Below are positions 26,358 through 35,449 of a stretch of 64,000 bases of DNA, piece by piece. The stretch is taken from NCBI GenBank assembly GCA_016298065.1, contig JAEDDN010000005.1, forward strand, positions 1 to 64,000, given 5' to 3'. The first letter of the stretch is position 1, and each line of letters opens with the position of its first letter. The stretch is from Oscillospiraceae bacterium (GTDB lineage Bacteria > Bacillota > Clostridia > Oscillospirales > Ruminococcaceae). The notes beneath the pieces were generated by a model, which was not told the origin of the DNA, searched no databases, and saw nothing but the letters and a program-made list of their open reading frames with translations. The position numbers and the translations under genes were made by a program.

Positions 26358-27463
26358 AAGCTTTCCTCTATCTTTTTAAGAATTTGGTAAGCGGAATCAT
26401 TGGGGATAGTTTTTTGCTGATTGTTTTTCATTTTTTCGGCTACTTTCGGGTTGCTTGCAAGGTAATGCGCCTTTTTAACGGCGTCGGTTGTGTTTCTGGC
26501 AAAAAGCGACAGCTTATTTTTAGCAAAATATTCGGCGTTTTTGCTCTCACAGCCGGCAAACAACTCCAAATGCACCATAGGAGCGGTGCAGACCGCAATT
26601 TCGGTACTCGAAAGTCCGCCCGGTTTTGTTATTACTGCGTCGGCGGCTTTCATATAAAGGTTTACCTTTTCGGTAAAGCCCAGAACCTTTATTTTGTCGT
26701 TACCTGAATATCGGCTTTGAAGATTTGCTTTAATCTTTAGGTTCCTTCCTGTTATAATATATGCCTGATAGTCGCCTTTTTCTCTTTTTACAAGCTCGCT
26801 GCAAATCTCTGAGATTTTACTACAGCCCACTCCGCCCGACATTATAAGGTATACCTTTTTATCTTGCGGGATATCAAGCGCTTCTCGTGCCGCATATTTA
26901 TCAGGGCTGTTTGCAAATTTATCCCCAACAGGTATGCCCGTCTCGAAGATTTTATCTTTGTCTACGCCCTTTTTTATCATCTGCGGTTTTATGGTAAGCT
27001 TCGGCACAAAATATCCGTCTATTTTGGCTTCGCAGAAAAACGGTATGCTTACATAATCGGTCAAAACGCCGTAACTTTTTACCTGTGATATACCTTTTTG
27101 ACGCAGAGCAAAAAGTGCCTCCATACCGTAAAGATGTGTGGAGATTACTGCGTCAAAGCCCTCTTTTTGAATGTACTCGCCCAGACGTTTTGCGTAAAGC
27201 GAATTTGCATAATATACGGGTGATCGCAGGTTTGTTTTGTCGTAAAGCTCGCCGATTTTGTAAACTGCGCCAAAAAGCTTAGGCGCTGTTTTAATTGTGT
27301 TATTATAAAGGTCGGCTACAATATTTTTTGCCGTATCCCCGCCAAAGCCTACAGGGTCTGCAATTACCGCTTCCATATTAAGTTCTCTTGCTTTATTAAA
27401 AAGTGCTTTTGCGGCGCTGTTATGTCCCTCGCCTGTGCTGCAACTTAAAATTAGGATTTTCAT
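26354..27463 (-). CDS. Diacylglycerol glycosyltransferase, MGDG-synthase/UgtP-like
   Basis: A 369-residue GT28-type glycosyltransferase. The N-terminal acceptor domain has S-T-G-E-G-H-N-S-A-A-K-A near residue 9 and a T-H-L-Y-G motif. The C-terminal donor domain has I-M-S-G-G-V-G and T-K-P-G-G-L-S-S-T-E, which bind the UDP-sugar. Relatives add glucose or galactose to diacylglycerol to make membrane glycolipids and lipoteichoic acid anchors; the sugar cannot be told from sequence alone. It is the first gene of a two-gene unit with the PlsY-like gene. Confidence 0.82.
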   Translation of the reverse strand: MKILILSCSTGEGHNSAAKALFNKARELNMEAVIADPVGFGGDTAKNIVADLYNNTIKTAPKLFGAVYKIGELYDKTNLRSPVYYANSLYAKRLGEYIQKEGFDAVISTHLYGMEALFALRQKGISQVKSYGVLTDYVSIPFFCEAKIDGYFVPKLTIKPQMIKKGVDKDKIFETGIPVGDKFANSPDKYAAREALDIPQDKKVYLIMSGGVGCSKISEICSELVKREKGDYQAYIITGRNLKIKANLQSRYSGNDKIKVLGFTEKVNLYMKAADAVITKPGGLSSTEIAVCTAPMVHLELFAGCESKNAEYFAKNKLSLFARNTTDAVKKAHYLASNPKVAEKMKNNQQKTIPNDSAYQILKKIEESL

Positions 27464-27696
27464 ACTTATTCATTCTTTCGGGTTTGTTGTTTTGATGTAT
27501 ATCTACTTAATAAGTATAATATAAAAGCTTCTTGTTTTCCAGTATATTTATACTTTTATGTCGATATGTGTAAATTTAACTTTAAAAAGGGCGGATTTTT
27601 AAAAACTATTTGTATAAATGTTCATTATTATAACTTTTCGTATCAATAATATGGCAACTCTGCTTTCCCTTTATTGTCATTCCCACTTTTCCGTCC

Positions 27697-28015
27697 TGTC
27701 ATTCTGAGCGCAGCGAAGAATCTTAGGCGCCCTTGTGTAAAGGGAGCTGTCAGCGCAAGCTGACTGAGGGATTGTTTTTTAACTTTTTCGCTTAACTTTT
27801 AACTTTGTCGATAAGGATAAGTTTACAATCCCTCCGAGTTTGCCCAAAGGCAAACCCACCTCCCTTTGCGCAAGGGAGGCAAAAGTACCACTAACCTAAG
27901 TTTGTGGACATTCTTAGCTATCGCTAAGAATTTAGGTTGATTACACAAGGGAGTCAATTTTTGCGATAACCTAATTCCTACAAGATTCTTCGTCGCTTTG
28001 CTCCTCAGAATGACA
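27697..28015. mobile_element. MITE-like element, complete copy (about 319 bp)
   Basis: The left end TGTCATTCTGAGCGCAGCG (27697-27715) continues into aagaatc and is mirrored by the right end gattcttcg...cagaatgaca (27984-28015), giving imperfect terminal inverted repeats of about 26-32 bp. Inside are further inverted arms: cccttgtgtaaagggag against ctccctttgcgcaaggg, and gagggattg against caatccctcc. There is no coding capacity. I see no clear target-site duplication. The short open frames in it are artefacts of the repeat. Confidence 0.75.
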
Positions 28016-28155
28016 AAGGGGGTGGCACTCCTCTTAAATGACAAAAGGGTGGGAAGCCCTATTAAGTGACAATGAGGGTAAGCACTCCTATTTCCCCTTC
28101 CTGTTATTCGCCATTTCCCCTCAACCTGTCATTCTGCCCTCTACTTTCCTCTCTC

Positions 28156-28390
28156 TGTCATTCTGAGCGCAGCGAAGAATCTTAGGCGCCCTTGTGTAAA
28201 GGGAGCTGTCAGCGCAAGCTGACTGAGGGATTGTTTTTTAACTTTTTCGCTTAACTTTTAACTTTGTCGATAAGGATAAGTTTACAATCCCTCCGAGTTT
28301 GCCCAAAGGCAAACCCACCTCCCTTTGCGCAAGGGAGGCAAAAGTACCACTAACCTAAGTTTGTGGACATTCTTAGCTATCGCTAAGAAT
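28156..28390. repeat. Second copy of the MITE-like element, right end missing
   Basis: Its 235 bases match 27697-27931 without a mismatch that I can find, at a period of 459 bases. After 28390 the sequence differs and no right terminal repeat follows. Perfect identity implies a recent duplication or gene conversion. The interval 28016-28155 between the copies is low-complexity sequence with short tgtcatt and tgaca fragments. The gap 27464-28591 holds no gene. Confidence 0.8.
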
Positions 28391-28545
28391 CTTAGGCTGA
28401 CTTGTACAAGCAAAGCGATTTTATAATACAAATAGTTATAATTTCTATGGTTTATACATATAGCACTACAAAAACACACAACATTAAGTTATAATACTTA
28501 TAAAATATACTTAAAGTATTAAATTTCATCTCTACTCGTAAACAA

Positions 28546-28582
28546 AAAAGGCTGTTCTTAAAAATTAAGAACAGCCTTTTAA
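28546..28582 (-). terminator. Terminator downstream of the thrS/DUF2752 unit
   Basis: The stem aaaaggctgttctta / taagaacagcctttt has an aaaat loop, and the T run is on the minus strand just after the DUF2752 stop. Confidence 0.85.
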
Positions 28583-28591
28583 TATAAATCT

Positions 28592-29008
28592 TTAAACATT
28601 TATCCCTACAAAGCGCAAGACAGTTTGTGTAAAGCTAAACCAAACGGCGTCTGAATTTACATTCATAGGCGCAGTCGAAGGGAAAAGCAAAAACATTCTC
28701 ACCGCATAAACGCTCAGATAACAGGCGACAACGGTTATTATAAGCATTTTCTTTATGCGCTTTGACTTAATCGGTCTGCCGAAGCGTATTATCACAAAAA
28801 ACGCCATCATCACCGAAAACCAAAAAAGCGGGTGCCAATAAAAAGCGTCTATCACATTTAAGTTTACGGCATTTATAACAGCTCTGGTAGTACCGCAAAA
28901 AAAGCACGGAATACCTAAAAACTTTTTAAAAGCGCAGTCAATATCCAAAAACAATACTGCACATATCATCAGCGCTATAGCGATAAGCCATTTCAGAAAG
29001 TTTTTCAT
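28592..29008 (-). CDS. DUF2752 membrane protein
   Basis: A 138-residue protein with three or four hydrophobic segments. The G-I-P-C-F-F-C-G-T-T-R-A motif near residues 32-43 is the mark of DUF2752, a small membrane family of unknown function common in Clostridia and Bacteroidetes. It follows thrS by 18 bases on the same strand and is closed by a strong terminator, so it is probably read from the thrS T-box transcript. No functional link to threonine is evident. Confidence 0.8.
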   Translation of the reverse strand: MKNFLKWLIAIALMICAVLFLDIDCAFKKFLGIPCFFCGTTRAVINAVNLNVIDAFYWHPLFWFSVMMAFFVIIRFGRPIKSKRIKKMLIITVVACYLSVYAVRMFLLFPSTAPMNVNSDAVWFSFTQTVLRFVGINV

Positions 29009-29026
29009 TTTTTTAGGTCCTTATTT

Positions 29027-30967
29027 TTACAGAGCCTTTGTGTCGATTTCCTCTTTAAGCATTGCAAGAAGCTCGTCTACGCTCTTAGCTCCCAAGTCGC
29101 CGAGCTTTCTTGAACGCACGCTTACAACGCCTGCTTCAATATCCTTATCGCCGATAACAAGCATATAAGGCACTTTCTCAAGCTGTGCTTCACGGATTTT
29201 ATAGCCGACCTTTTCGCTTCGGTCGTCCATTTCACAGCGTATACCTGCGCTTTCAAGCTTTTTCATAACTTCATAGCTGTAGTCAGCGTGTCTGTCGGCA
29301 ATCGGTAAAAGCTTTACCTGTGTAGGCGAGAGCCACAACGGGAATGCTCCTGCGTATTTTTCTATAAGCAAGGCGAGCGTTCTCTCGTAACAGCCGATAG
29401 AGGTTCTGTGAATGATATAAGGATTCTTTTTACTGCCGTCCTTATCCGTATATTCCATACCGAATTTTTCGGCGATCATCGGGTCAATTTGAATTGTTAT
29501 GAGGGTATCTTCCTTACCGAATACGTTTTTAATCTGAATGTCAAGCTTCGGGCCGTAGAAAGCGGCTTCGCCGATACCGATTTTATAGTTAAGATTTAAG
29601 TCGTCGAGTATTCTCTTCATCATACCCTGAGCCTCTTGCCATTGTTCGTCGGTGCCCGTGTATTTTTCACGATTATCCGGATCCCATTGTGAGAATCTAT
29701 AGGAAACGTCCTCGTAAAGACCTACGGTTTTAAGCATAAATATAGCAAGCTCCAAGCAGTTTTTAAACTCTTCTTCAAGCTGTTCGGGAGTACACATAAG
29801 GTGTCCTTCCGAGATTGTAAACTGTCTTACACGGATAAGGCCGTGCATTTCTCCGCTTGCCTCGTTTCTGAAAAGAGTTGAGGTTTCGTTATAGCGAAGA
29901 GGCAAATCACGATATGAACGTGGGCGGTTTAAATATGCCTGATACTGAAACGGACAGGTCATCGGGCGAAGTGCATATACTTCCTTATCTTTTTCGGGGT
30001 CGCCCAAAATAAACATACCGTCCTGATAGTGATCCCAGTGTCCCGAAATTTTATAAAGATCCGACTTTGCCATATACGGCGTTTTGGTTAAAAGCCAGCC
30101 ACGCTTTTGCTCCTCGTCCTCAACAAAACGCTGCAAAAGCTGGATTACTCTGGCTCCCTTTGGCAAAAGTATCGGCAAGCCCTGGCCTATATAATCTACT
30201 GTTGTGAAAAATCCTAATTCTCGTCCGAGCTTATTGTGGTCTCTTAATTTTGCTTCTTCGAGCTTTGTAAGGTGTTCTTCGAGCGCAGAAGCCTTGGGGA
30301 ACGCTGTAGCGTAAATTCTGCAAAGCATTTTATTTTTCTCGTCGCCTCTCCAATATGCGCCGGTAACAGAAGTAAGCTTAAACGCTTTTATCGGCGACAC
30401 ATTTAAAAGGTGTGGACCTGCGCACAAATCCACAAAGTCGCCCTGCTTATAAAAGCTTATCGGCTCGTTTTTGCCTGCGTGTTCCTTTATAAGCTCAACC
30501 TTATAGCTTTCGTTTCTTTGCTCCATAAGCTTTATGGCCTCAGTCTCGTCAAGCTCAAATTTATTAAGCTCTAAGCCTTGCTTTACTATCTTTTTCATCT
30601 GAGCTTCAATTTCTGTAAGCTGTTCGGGAGTAAACGGCTTTTCAACGTCAAAATCATAATAAAAGCCACCATCTATAGCAGGGCCTATTGCAAGCTTTGC
30701 GTCAGGATATAATTCCTTTACTGCCTGTGCCAAAACGTGCGAAGCGGTATGCCAAAAGGTCTTTTTACCGTCCTCGTCATCAAAGGTGAGGATATTTACC
30801 TCACAGTCGCTCTCAAGCGTAGTTCTAAGGTCGCAAACCTTGCCGTCAATACTGCAGCAACAAGCGGATTTATAAAGACCTGCTCCCAAATCCTTTGCTA
30901 TTTCCGCTACTGAAATGCCGCTTTCATATTCTTTAACAACATTTCCTTTAAGCGTTACTTTAATCAT
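29027..30967 (-). CDS. thrS: Threonyl-tRNA synthetase
   Basis: A 646-residue class II synthetase with an N-terminal TGS domain (1-62), an editing domain with H-T-A-S-H (about 73-77) and C-A-G-P-H, the catalytic core with motif 2 F-R-N-E-A-S-G, and a C-terminal anticodon domain. The core is a divergent version: the usual M-N-C-P-G-H reads M-T-C-P-F-Q and the Q-D-D-A-H region reads I-S-E-G-H. The zinc-binding Cys and His positions appear to be kept. It is controlled by the upstream T-box, and ggagag precedes the ATG. Confidence 0.95.
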   Translation of the reverse strand: MIKVTLKGNVVKEYESGISVAEIAKDLGAGLYKSACCCSIDGKVCDLRTTLESDCEVNILTFDDEDGKKTFWHTASHVLAQAVKELYPDAKLAIGPAIDGGFYYDFDVEKPFTPEQLTEIEAQMKKIVKQGLELNKFELDETEAIKLMEQRNESYKVELIKEHAGKNEPISFYKQGDFVDLCAGPHLLNVSPIKAFKLTSVTGAYWRGDEKNKMLCRIYATAFPKASALEEHLTKLEEAKLRDHNKLGRELGFFTTVDYIGQGLPILLPKGARVIQLLQRFVEDEEQKRGWLLTKTPYMAKSDLYKISGHWDHYQDGMFILGDPEKDKEVYALRPMTCPFQYQAYLNRPRSYRDLPLRYNETSTLFRNEASGEMHGLIRVRQFTISEGHLMCTPEQLEEEFKNCLELAIFMLKTVGLYEDVSYRFSQWDPDNREKYTGTDEQWQEAQGMMKRILDDLNLNYKIGIGEAAFYGPKLDIQIKNVFGKEDTLITIQIDPMIAEKFGMEYTDKDGSKKNPYIIHRTSIGCYERTLALLIEKYAGAFPLWLSPTQVKLLPIADRHADYSYEVMKKLESAGIRCEMDDRSEKVGYKIREAQLEKVPYMLVIGDKDIEAGVVSVRSRKLGDLGAKSVDELLAMLKEEIDTKAL

Positions 30968-30990
30968 AAGTCTCTCTCCTTTTTAAAAAA

Positions 30991-31235
30991 CAAAAACACT
31001 CCATCCCATCATAAAGGGATGAAGTGTAATAACTCCACGGTTCCACCCAAATTGCATACCGTTAAGGTATACCTCTCAGTTTGGGATATGATAACGGTTC
31101 CCTCTCCGTTGCGGTTTTACGCACTCTCAAAGGTGGTAGCTTCTCTTACATACAGCATAACGCTTTCAGCAAAATGCGTTACTCTCTTTAGCGGTAATCA
31201 TTAAAGAGAAACCGTCCTTATCACAGATTTACATT
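30991..31235 (-). promoter_or_regulatory. T-box riboswitch for thrS
   Basis: On the minus strand the T-box motif gggtggaaccgtgg lies at 31048-31035. A terminator stem (cacttcatccc with gggatggagtg, 31026-30997) is followed by TTTTTG. The Stem I specifier region reads ACC ACC TTTG at 31137-31128, so the first ACC (31137-31135) is the likely Thr codon, followed by a purine. Uncharged tRNA-Thr would favour the antiterminator and thrS read-through. Confidence 0.9.
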
Positions 31236-31241
31236 AAAAAC

Positions 31242-31270
31242 ATAGTATCACTTTTTTAAATCAGTGTCAA
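31242..31270 (-). promoter_or_regulatory. Promoter of the thrS T-box transcript
   Basis: On the minus strand TTGACA (31270-31265) and TACTAT (31247-31242) are 17 bases apart, directly upstream of the T-box leader. Confidence 0.8.
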
Positions 31271-31278
31271 GCAAAACC

Positions 31279-33102
31279 TTAACCGTTTGCCTTAAAACGC
31301 TGTTTTGCTCTTTGAGTATTGTCTAAAATGGCTTTTCTTATTCTTATGTTTTCGGGCGTTACCTCAACAAGCTCGTCGTCGGCAATAAATTCGAGCGCCT
31401 GCTCCAAGCTCATAACTTTAGGAGGAATAAGCCTTAATGCGTCGTCAGAGCCGGAAGCACGAGTGTTGGTAAGCTGTTTTTTCTTACATACGTTTACAAC
31501 TAAGTCCTCTGCCTTTGGCGACTGACCGATAACCATACCCTCATATACGGGAACGCCTGCGCCGATAAACAAGGTACCACGCTCTTGTGCGTTATAAAGC
31601 CCGTAGGTTACGGCTGTACCTGTTTCAAAGGCTACAAGCGAGCCTGAGGAACGCTTTGCAATTTCGCCCTTATAGGCTTCGTAGCGTTCAAACACCGAGC
31701 TCATAATACCCTCGCCCTTAGTGTCGGTTAAAAACTCGTTTTTATAGCCGAAAAGCCCCCTTGACGGTACCAAAAACTCTATTCTCATTCTGCTTCCTTG
31801 AGGCGCCATGTGCTGTAGTTCGCCCTTGCGTGCGCCCATTTTTTCCATAACCGAGCCCATATATTCCTCAGGCACGTCAACAACAAGCCTTTCTATCGGC
31901 TCGCACTTTTTACCGTCTATTTCACGGTACAGTACCCTCGGAGTACTTACCTGAAGTTCATATCCCTCACGGCGCATACTTTCTATCAAAACGGACAAAT
32001 GCATTTCGCCACGTCCCGATACCTTAAAGCTGTCGGTTGAGTCGGTATCCTCAACGTGCAGTGAAACGTCCTTTAAAAGCTCCTTATAAAGCCTTTCTCT
32101 AAGCTGGCGTGAGGTTACAAATTTGCCCTCTTTGCCCGCAAACGGCGAATCGTTTACCGAAAAGGTCATCTCAACGGTAGGCTGGCTTATTGCGGAAAAC
32201 TCGATAGGCTCTACTGCTTCGGGAGCACAAAGCGTATCTCCGATAGTTAAATCCTCTATGCCCGAAACGCAGACAATATCGCCCATTTCAGCCTTTTCAC
32301 AGGGTACTCTCTGCAAGCTTTCTATCTGATAAAGGTTTGCGATTTTTCCCTTATATCTTCTCTTTTCGTTGTGATAGTCACACACCATCACTTCTTGTCC
32401 TTGAGTTATGGTTCCTCTGTCGATTCTGCCGATTGCAATTCTGCCTACATAGTCGTTGTAGTCTATTGAGGAAATAAGCATTTGACACGGAGCGTCAATT
32501 TCTCCCTCGGGAGCCGGAATATAGTCTAAAATTGCGTCAAACAGCGGCTTTAAATCACTGCCCGGCTTTGTGTAATCGACGGTTGCGGTACCCTCTCTGC
32601 CCGAACAGTATATAATCGGGCTGTCAAGCTGTTCGTCGGTGGCGTCAAGCTCAAGCAAAAGCTCTAACACCTCGTCCTCGATTTCATCAAGACGTGCGTC
32701 GGGACGGTCCATTTTGTTTACAACTATTATGATTTTATGTCCGAGCTCTAAGGCTTTTTGCAGTACAAATCGAGTTTGGGGCATAGTTCCCTCAAACGAA
32801 TCCACCAGCAAAAGCACGCCGTTTACCATTTTTAATACTCTCTCAACCTCTCCGCCGAAGTCAGCGTGCCCGGGAGTGTCTATAATGTTTATCTTAACGT
32901 CGTTATAATGAACGGAGGTGTTTTTTGCAAGTATGGTTATTCCTCTTTCACGTTCCTGGTCGTTGTTGTCCATAACTCTTTCCTGAACAACCTGATTTTC
33001 CCTGAACGCACCGCCTTGCTTTAACATCTCGTCTACCAATGTGGTCTTTCCGTGGTCAACGTGCGCTACGATTGCGATATTTCTCAAGTCTTCCCTAATC
33101 AA
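31279..33102 (-). CDS. typA: TypA/BipA ribosome-associated GTPase
   Basis: A 607-residue translational GTPase. G1 is A-H-V-D-H-G-K-T-T near residue 13, G2 lies in R-E-R-G-I-T-I, G3 is D-T-P-G-H-A-D-F and G4 is N-K-M-D. EF-G-like domains III and V follow, then a TypA-specific C-terminal domain. It binds the ribosome and aids large-subunit assembly and stress or cold adaptation. Its stop lies just beyond the thrS promoter, with no terminator that I can see between them. The first codon is preceded by a weak aaagggg site. Confidence 0.95.
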   Translation of the reverse strand: MIREDLRNIAIVAHVDHGKTTLVDEMLKQGGAFRENQVVQERVMDNNDQERERGITILAKNTSVHYNDVKINIIDTPGHADFGGEVERVLKMVNGVLLLVDSFEGTMPQTRFVLQKALELGHKIIIVVNKMDRPDARLDEIEDEVLELLLELDATDEQLDSPIIYCSGREGTATVDYTKPGSDLKPLFDAILDYIPAPEGEIDAPCQMLISSIDYNDYVGRIAIGRIDRGTITQGQEVMVCDYHNEKRRYKGKIANLYQIESLQRVPCEKAEMGDIVCVSGIEDLTIGDTLCAPEAVEPIEFSAISQPTVEMTFSVNDSPFAGKEGKFVTSRQLRERLYKELLKDVSLHVEDTDSTDSFKVSGRGEMHLSVLIESMRREGYELQVSTPRVLYREIDGKKCEPIERLVVDVPEEYMGSVMEKMGARKGELQHMAPQGSRMRIEFLVPSRGLFGYKNEFLTDTKGEGIMSSVFERYEAYKGEIAKRSSGSLVAFETGTAVTYGLYNAQERGTLFIGAGVPVYEGMVIGQSPKAEDLVVNVCKKKQLTNTRASGSDDALRLIPPKVMSLEQALEFIADDELVEVTPENIRIRKAILDNTQRAKQRFKANG

Positions 33103-33277
33103 AACTCTACTACCCCTTTAATTTTTATCCTGTATTATTATAAAACTACTTTTTAATATTTTCTACCGATTTTACAAAAAACAATAAATATTTGTAACAA
33201 TGTATACAAACTTGCCTTTTTAGCGCACCGTGATGTTCCATAATGCATAATACCCCTGCGCCTTTTTGTGCGTTTAA

Positions 33278-33307
33278 TTTACAAAATAACCTGTTTTGTG
33301 ATATACT
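33278..33307 (+). promoter_or_regulatory. Promoter of the SipW-like gene
   Basis: TTTACA (33278-33283) and TATACT (33302-33307) are 18 bases apart, 33 bases before the start codon. Confidence 0.6.
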
Positions 33308-33340
33308 TACTTTAGAAGTTTACGACTAAAGGAGAAAGCT

Positions 33341-33958
33341 ATGGTTAAGAAAAAATCTTCACCTTTAAAAATATTTCTCATAATTATAAACTGTATTATT
33401 ATTTTATCCCTGCTTTTAGTCAGCGCAGGGGTTGTGGCAGTATCGCTCAACAAGAATATTTTGGATATGAGTTTTTTTGTTACCGACCAAAATATACATA
33501 CCTCTTACTTTGAAAATAACTGCTTTATTGCCGTAAAGCAAGAGGCTTCTTACAAGGTAGGCGATAGGGTTATTTACGCCTTGCAGACAGATGAGGAAAA
33601 GGCGGATATTTTTATCTGTGAAGCTCAAAAAATTAAGGGCGATAAAGTTTATGTAAGCGATTTTGACGGTGCTTTGGAAACTAAAAACATTATGGGCAAG
33701 GTTATTTTTTCAAACCGCCCCTTAGGATATTTAATAAATTTAGTGAAAGACAAAAACGCAAAACAGCTTATAATAGCGATAGCTATAGCGGCGTTTGTTA
33801 TTTTAGGTGCGCTTATAATTATGATTAACAATATATCAAAGCTAAGAAAAGCAAAAAAGGAACAGCTAAAGGAAACAAGCGAAGAACAAAGCTTAGATAT
33901 AAACGAGCTTATCGAAGTCGAAGAAGAAGTTTTGCTGTTTAGGCAGGAAAAGGAGTGA
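33341..33958 (+). CDS. SipW-like signal-peptidase-fold protein lacking catalytic motifs
   Basis: A 205-residue protein with an N-terminal membrane segment (about 10-35), a beta-rich middle, a second membrane segment (about 145-165) and a charged tail. The pieces Y-K-V-G-D-R-V-I-Y and I-M-G-K-V-I-F-S-N-R-P-L-G-Y-L-I-N-L match the strand and end of SipW-type (ER-type) signal peptidases. The catalytic S-G-S-M-E-P is replaced by T-S-Y-F-E-N and the H-R-V box by F-I-C-E-A. A pseudo-peptidase is inferred; it may bind but not cut exported proteins. It is the only plus-strand gene between 25.8 and 45.6 kb. The assignment is tentative. Confidence 0.5.
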   Translation: MVKKKSSPLKIFLIIINCIIILSLLLVSAGVVAVSLNKNILDMSFFVTDQNIHTSYFENNCFIAVKQEASYKVGDRVIYALQTDEEKADIFICEAQKIKGDKVYVSDFDGALETKNIMGKVIFSNRPLGYLINLVKDKNAKQLIIAIAIAAFVILGALIIMINNISKLRKAKKEQLKETSEEQSLDINELIEVEEEVLLFRQEKE

Positions 33959-34110
33959 ATTTTGGCAACAAAAAGTATAATATATAGCAAATTATACTGT
34001 AAGTTAAATAAAATAAGCTGTATTAGGTTTTAGCAAACCTTTAATATGGTATTAACCCATCTTTGTTTTATTTAAAAGTGTCGGTGGGTAAGGTGTAAAA
34101 AGACAAAACT

Positions 34111-34148
34111 ATCCCCTTAACGCATTTAGCGTTAAGGGGATTTTTATT
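34111..34148. terminator. Terminator between the SipW-like gene and serS
   Basis: The stem atccccttaacgc / gcgttaaggggat is followed by ttttattttt on the plus strand. The opposite side has aaaa, so it can also end serS. Confidence 0.85.
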
Positions 34149-34149
34149 T

Positions 34150-35427
34150 TTACTTTATAATATCCGTTCCCATATAAGGGCGTAAAACCTCAGGCACCGT
34201 AACAGAGCCGTCCTCGTTTTGATAGTTTTCCAAAATAGCGGCAACCGTTCTGCCTATGGCAAGACCCGAGCCGTTTAAGGTGTGGACAAATCTCGCTTTG
34301 TCCTTTATATTCTCCTTAAACTTGATGTTTGCACGTCTTGCCTGATAATCCTCAAAGTTCGAGCAAGAGGAAATCTCCTTATATCCCTGATACGACGGCA
34401 TATATACCTCTATATCGTATGTCTTTGCGCTGGAAAAGCCTATGTCGCCCGTGGAAAGCGTAACTACCCTATAAGGAAGCTTTAGCGCCTGCAACATTTT
34501 TTCTGCGTCGTTTGTAAGCGATTCTAGCTCATCATAGGAGGTATCGGGGTGAGCGAATTTTACAAGCTCAACCTTGTTAAACTGGTGCTGTCTTATAAGT
34601 CCTCTTGTATCTCTGCCTGCCGAGCCTGCTTCTGCTCTGAAACAAGCGGAGTATGCGCAGTACTTGATAGGGAGCTTGTCTGCGGTGAGAATTTCATCTC
34701 TGTGCATATTTGTAACAGGAACCTCTGCCGTAGGAATGAGGAAATAGTCAAAGCCCTCGTTGCCGAGCTTAAAGGCGTCCTCCTCAAATTTCGGAAGCTG
34801 ACCTGTACCGGTCATTGAAGCACGGTTTACCATATACGGCGGAAAAATCTCGGTATAGCCGTTGTCAACGTGACTATTTAAATAAAAGTTAATTACGCTT
34901 CTTTCGAGTCTTGCGCCCAAGGCCTTGTAAAAATGAAATCTCTTGCCGGTAACCTTTGCGGCGGTTTCGGGATCTAATATGTCTAAATCCTTGCCTATAT
35001 CCCAGTGTGCCTTAGGCTCAAAGCCGAAATCTCTCGGCTCACCCCAACGTCTTACCTCAACGTTTTCGGTGTCGTCTGCACCCACAGGTACCGACTCGTG
35101 CGGGATGTTGGGAATGGTTAAAATCAGCTCTCTTTGCTTTCTTTCAAGCTCGCTAACCTTTTGGTTATCCCCTGCAATATCGTCTGACAGCGCTTTTAGC
35201 TTCGCCATAATTTCAGAAATATCCTTGCCCTCTTTTTTGAGCATAGGAATTTGCTTGCTTAACACGTTTTGCTCATTTTTCTTTGTGTTTGTCTGTGTTG
35301 CAAGCTCACGTCTTTGAACGTCTATATCCAAAATCTCGTCAATAGTAGCGTCTAAATCCGCATTTCTTGTTTTCATAGCAGCCTTTACTCTGTCTGCGTC
35401 CTCTCTTATTACCTTAATGTCCAGCAT
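34150..35427 (-). CDS. serS: Seryl-tRNA synthetase
   Basis: A 425-residue class II synthetase with an N-terminal antiparallel coiled coil (about 30-100) that binds the long arm of tRNA-Ser, T-A-E-V-P in the core, motif 2 [14 protein letters not shown], and motif 3 near the end (N-G-S-G-L-A-I-G-R). It charges serine onto tRNA-Ser and tRNA-Sec. It follows parB by 22 bases on the same strand and is likely the last gene of a parA-parB-serS transcript. No T-box is seen in front of it. Confidence 0.96.
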   Translation of the reverse strand: MLDIKVIREDADRVKAAMKTRNADLDATIDEILDIDVQRRELATQTNTKKNEQNVLSKQIPMLKKEGKDISEIMAKLKALSDDIAGDNQKVSELERKQRELILTIPNIPHESVPVGADDTENVEVRRWGEPRDFGFEPKAHWDIGKDLDILDPETAAKVTGKRFHFYKALGARLERSVINFYLNSHVDNGYTEIFPPYMVNRASMTGTGQLPKFEEDAFKLGNEGFDYFLIPTAEVPVTNMHRDEILTADKLPIKYCAYSACFRAEAGSAGRDTRGLIRQHQFNKVELVKFAHPDTSYDELESLTNDAEKMLQALKLPYRVVTLSTGDIGFSSAKTYDIEVYMPSYQGYKEISSCSNFEDYQARRANIKFKENIKDKARFVHTLNGSGLAIGRTVAAILENYQNEDGSVTVPEVLRPYMGTDIIK

Positions 35428-35449
35428 TTATATATCCTCCTTGATGGTT

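Noticed and set aside
27697..28390. Possible CRISPR array because of repeated blocks
   Set aside because: The unit is 235-319 bp with terminal inverted repeats, with only two copies and no regular short spacers or cas genes.
27823..28479. Two short minus-strand open frames with an identical C-terminal 35 residues
   Set aside because: The shared part lies within the duplicated MITE-like repeat; no ribosome site or family supports them.
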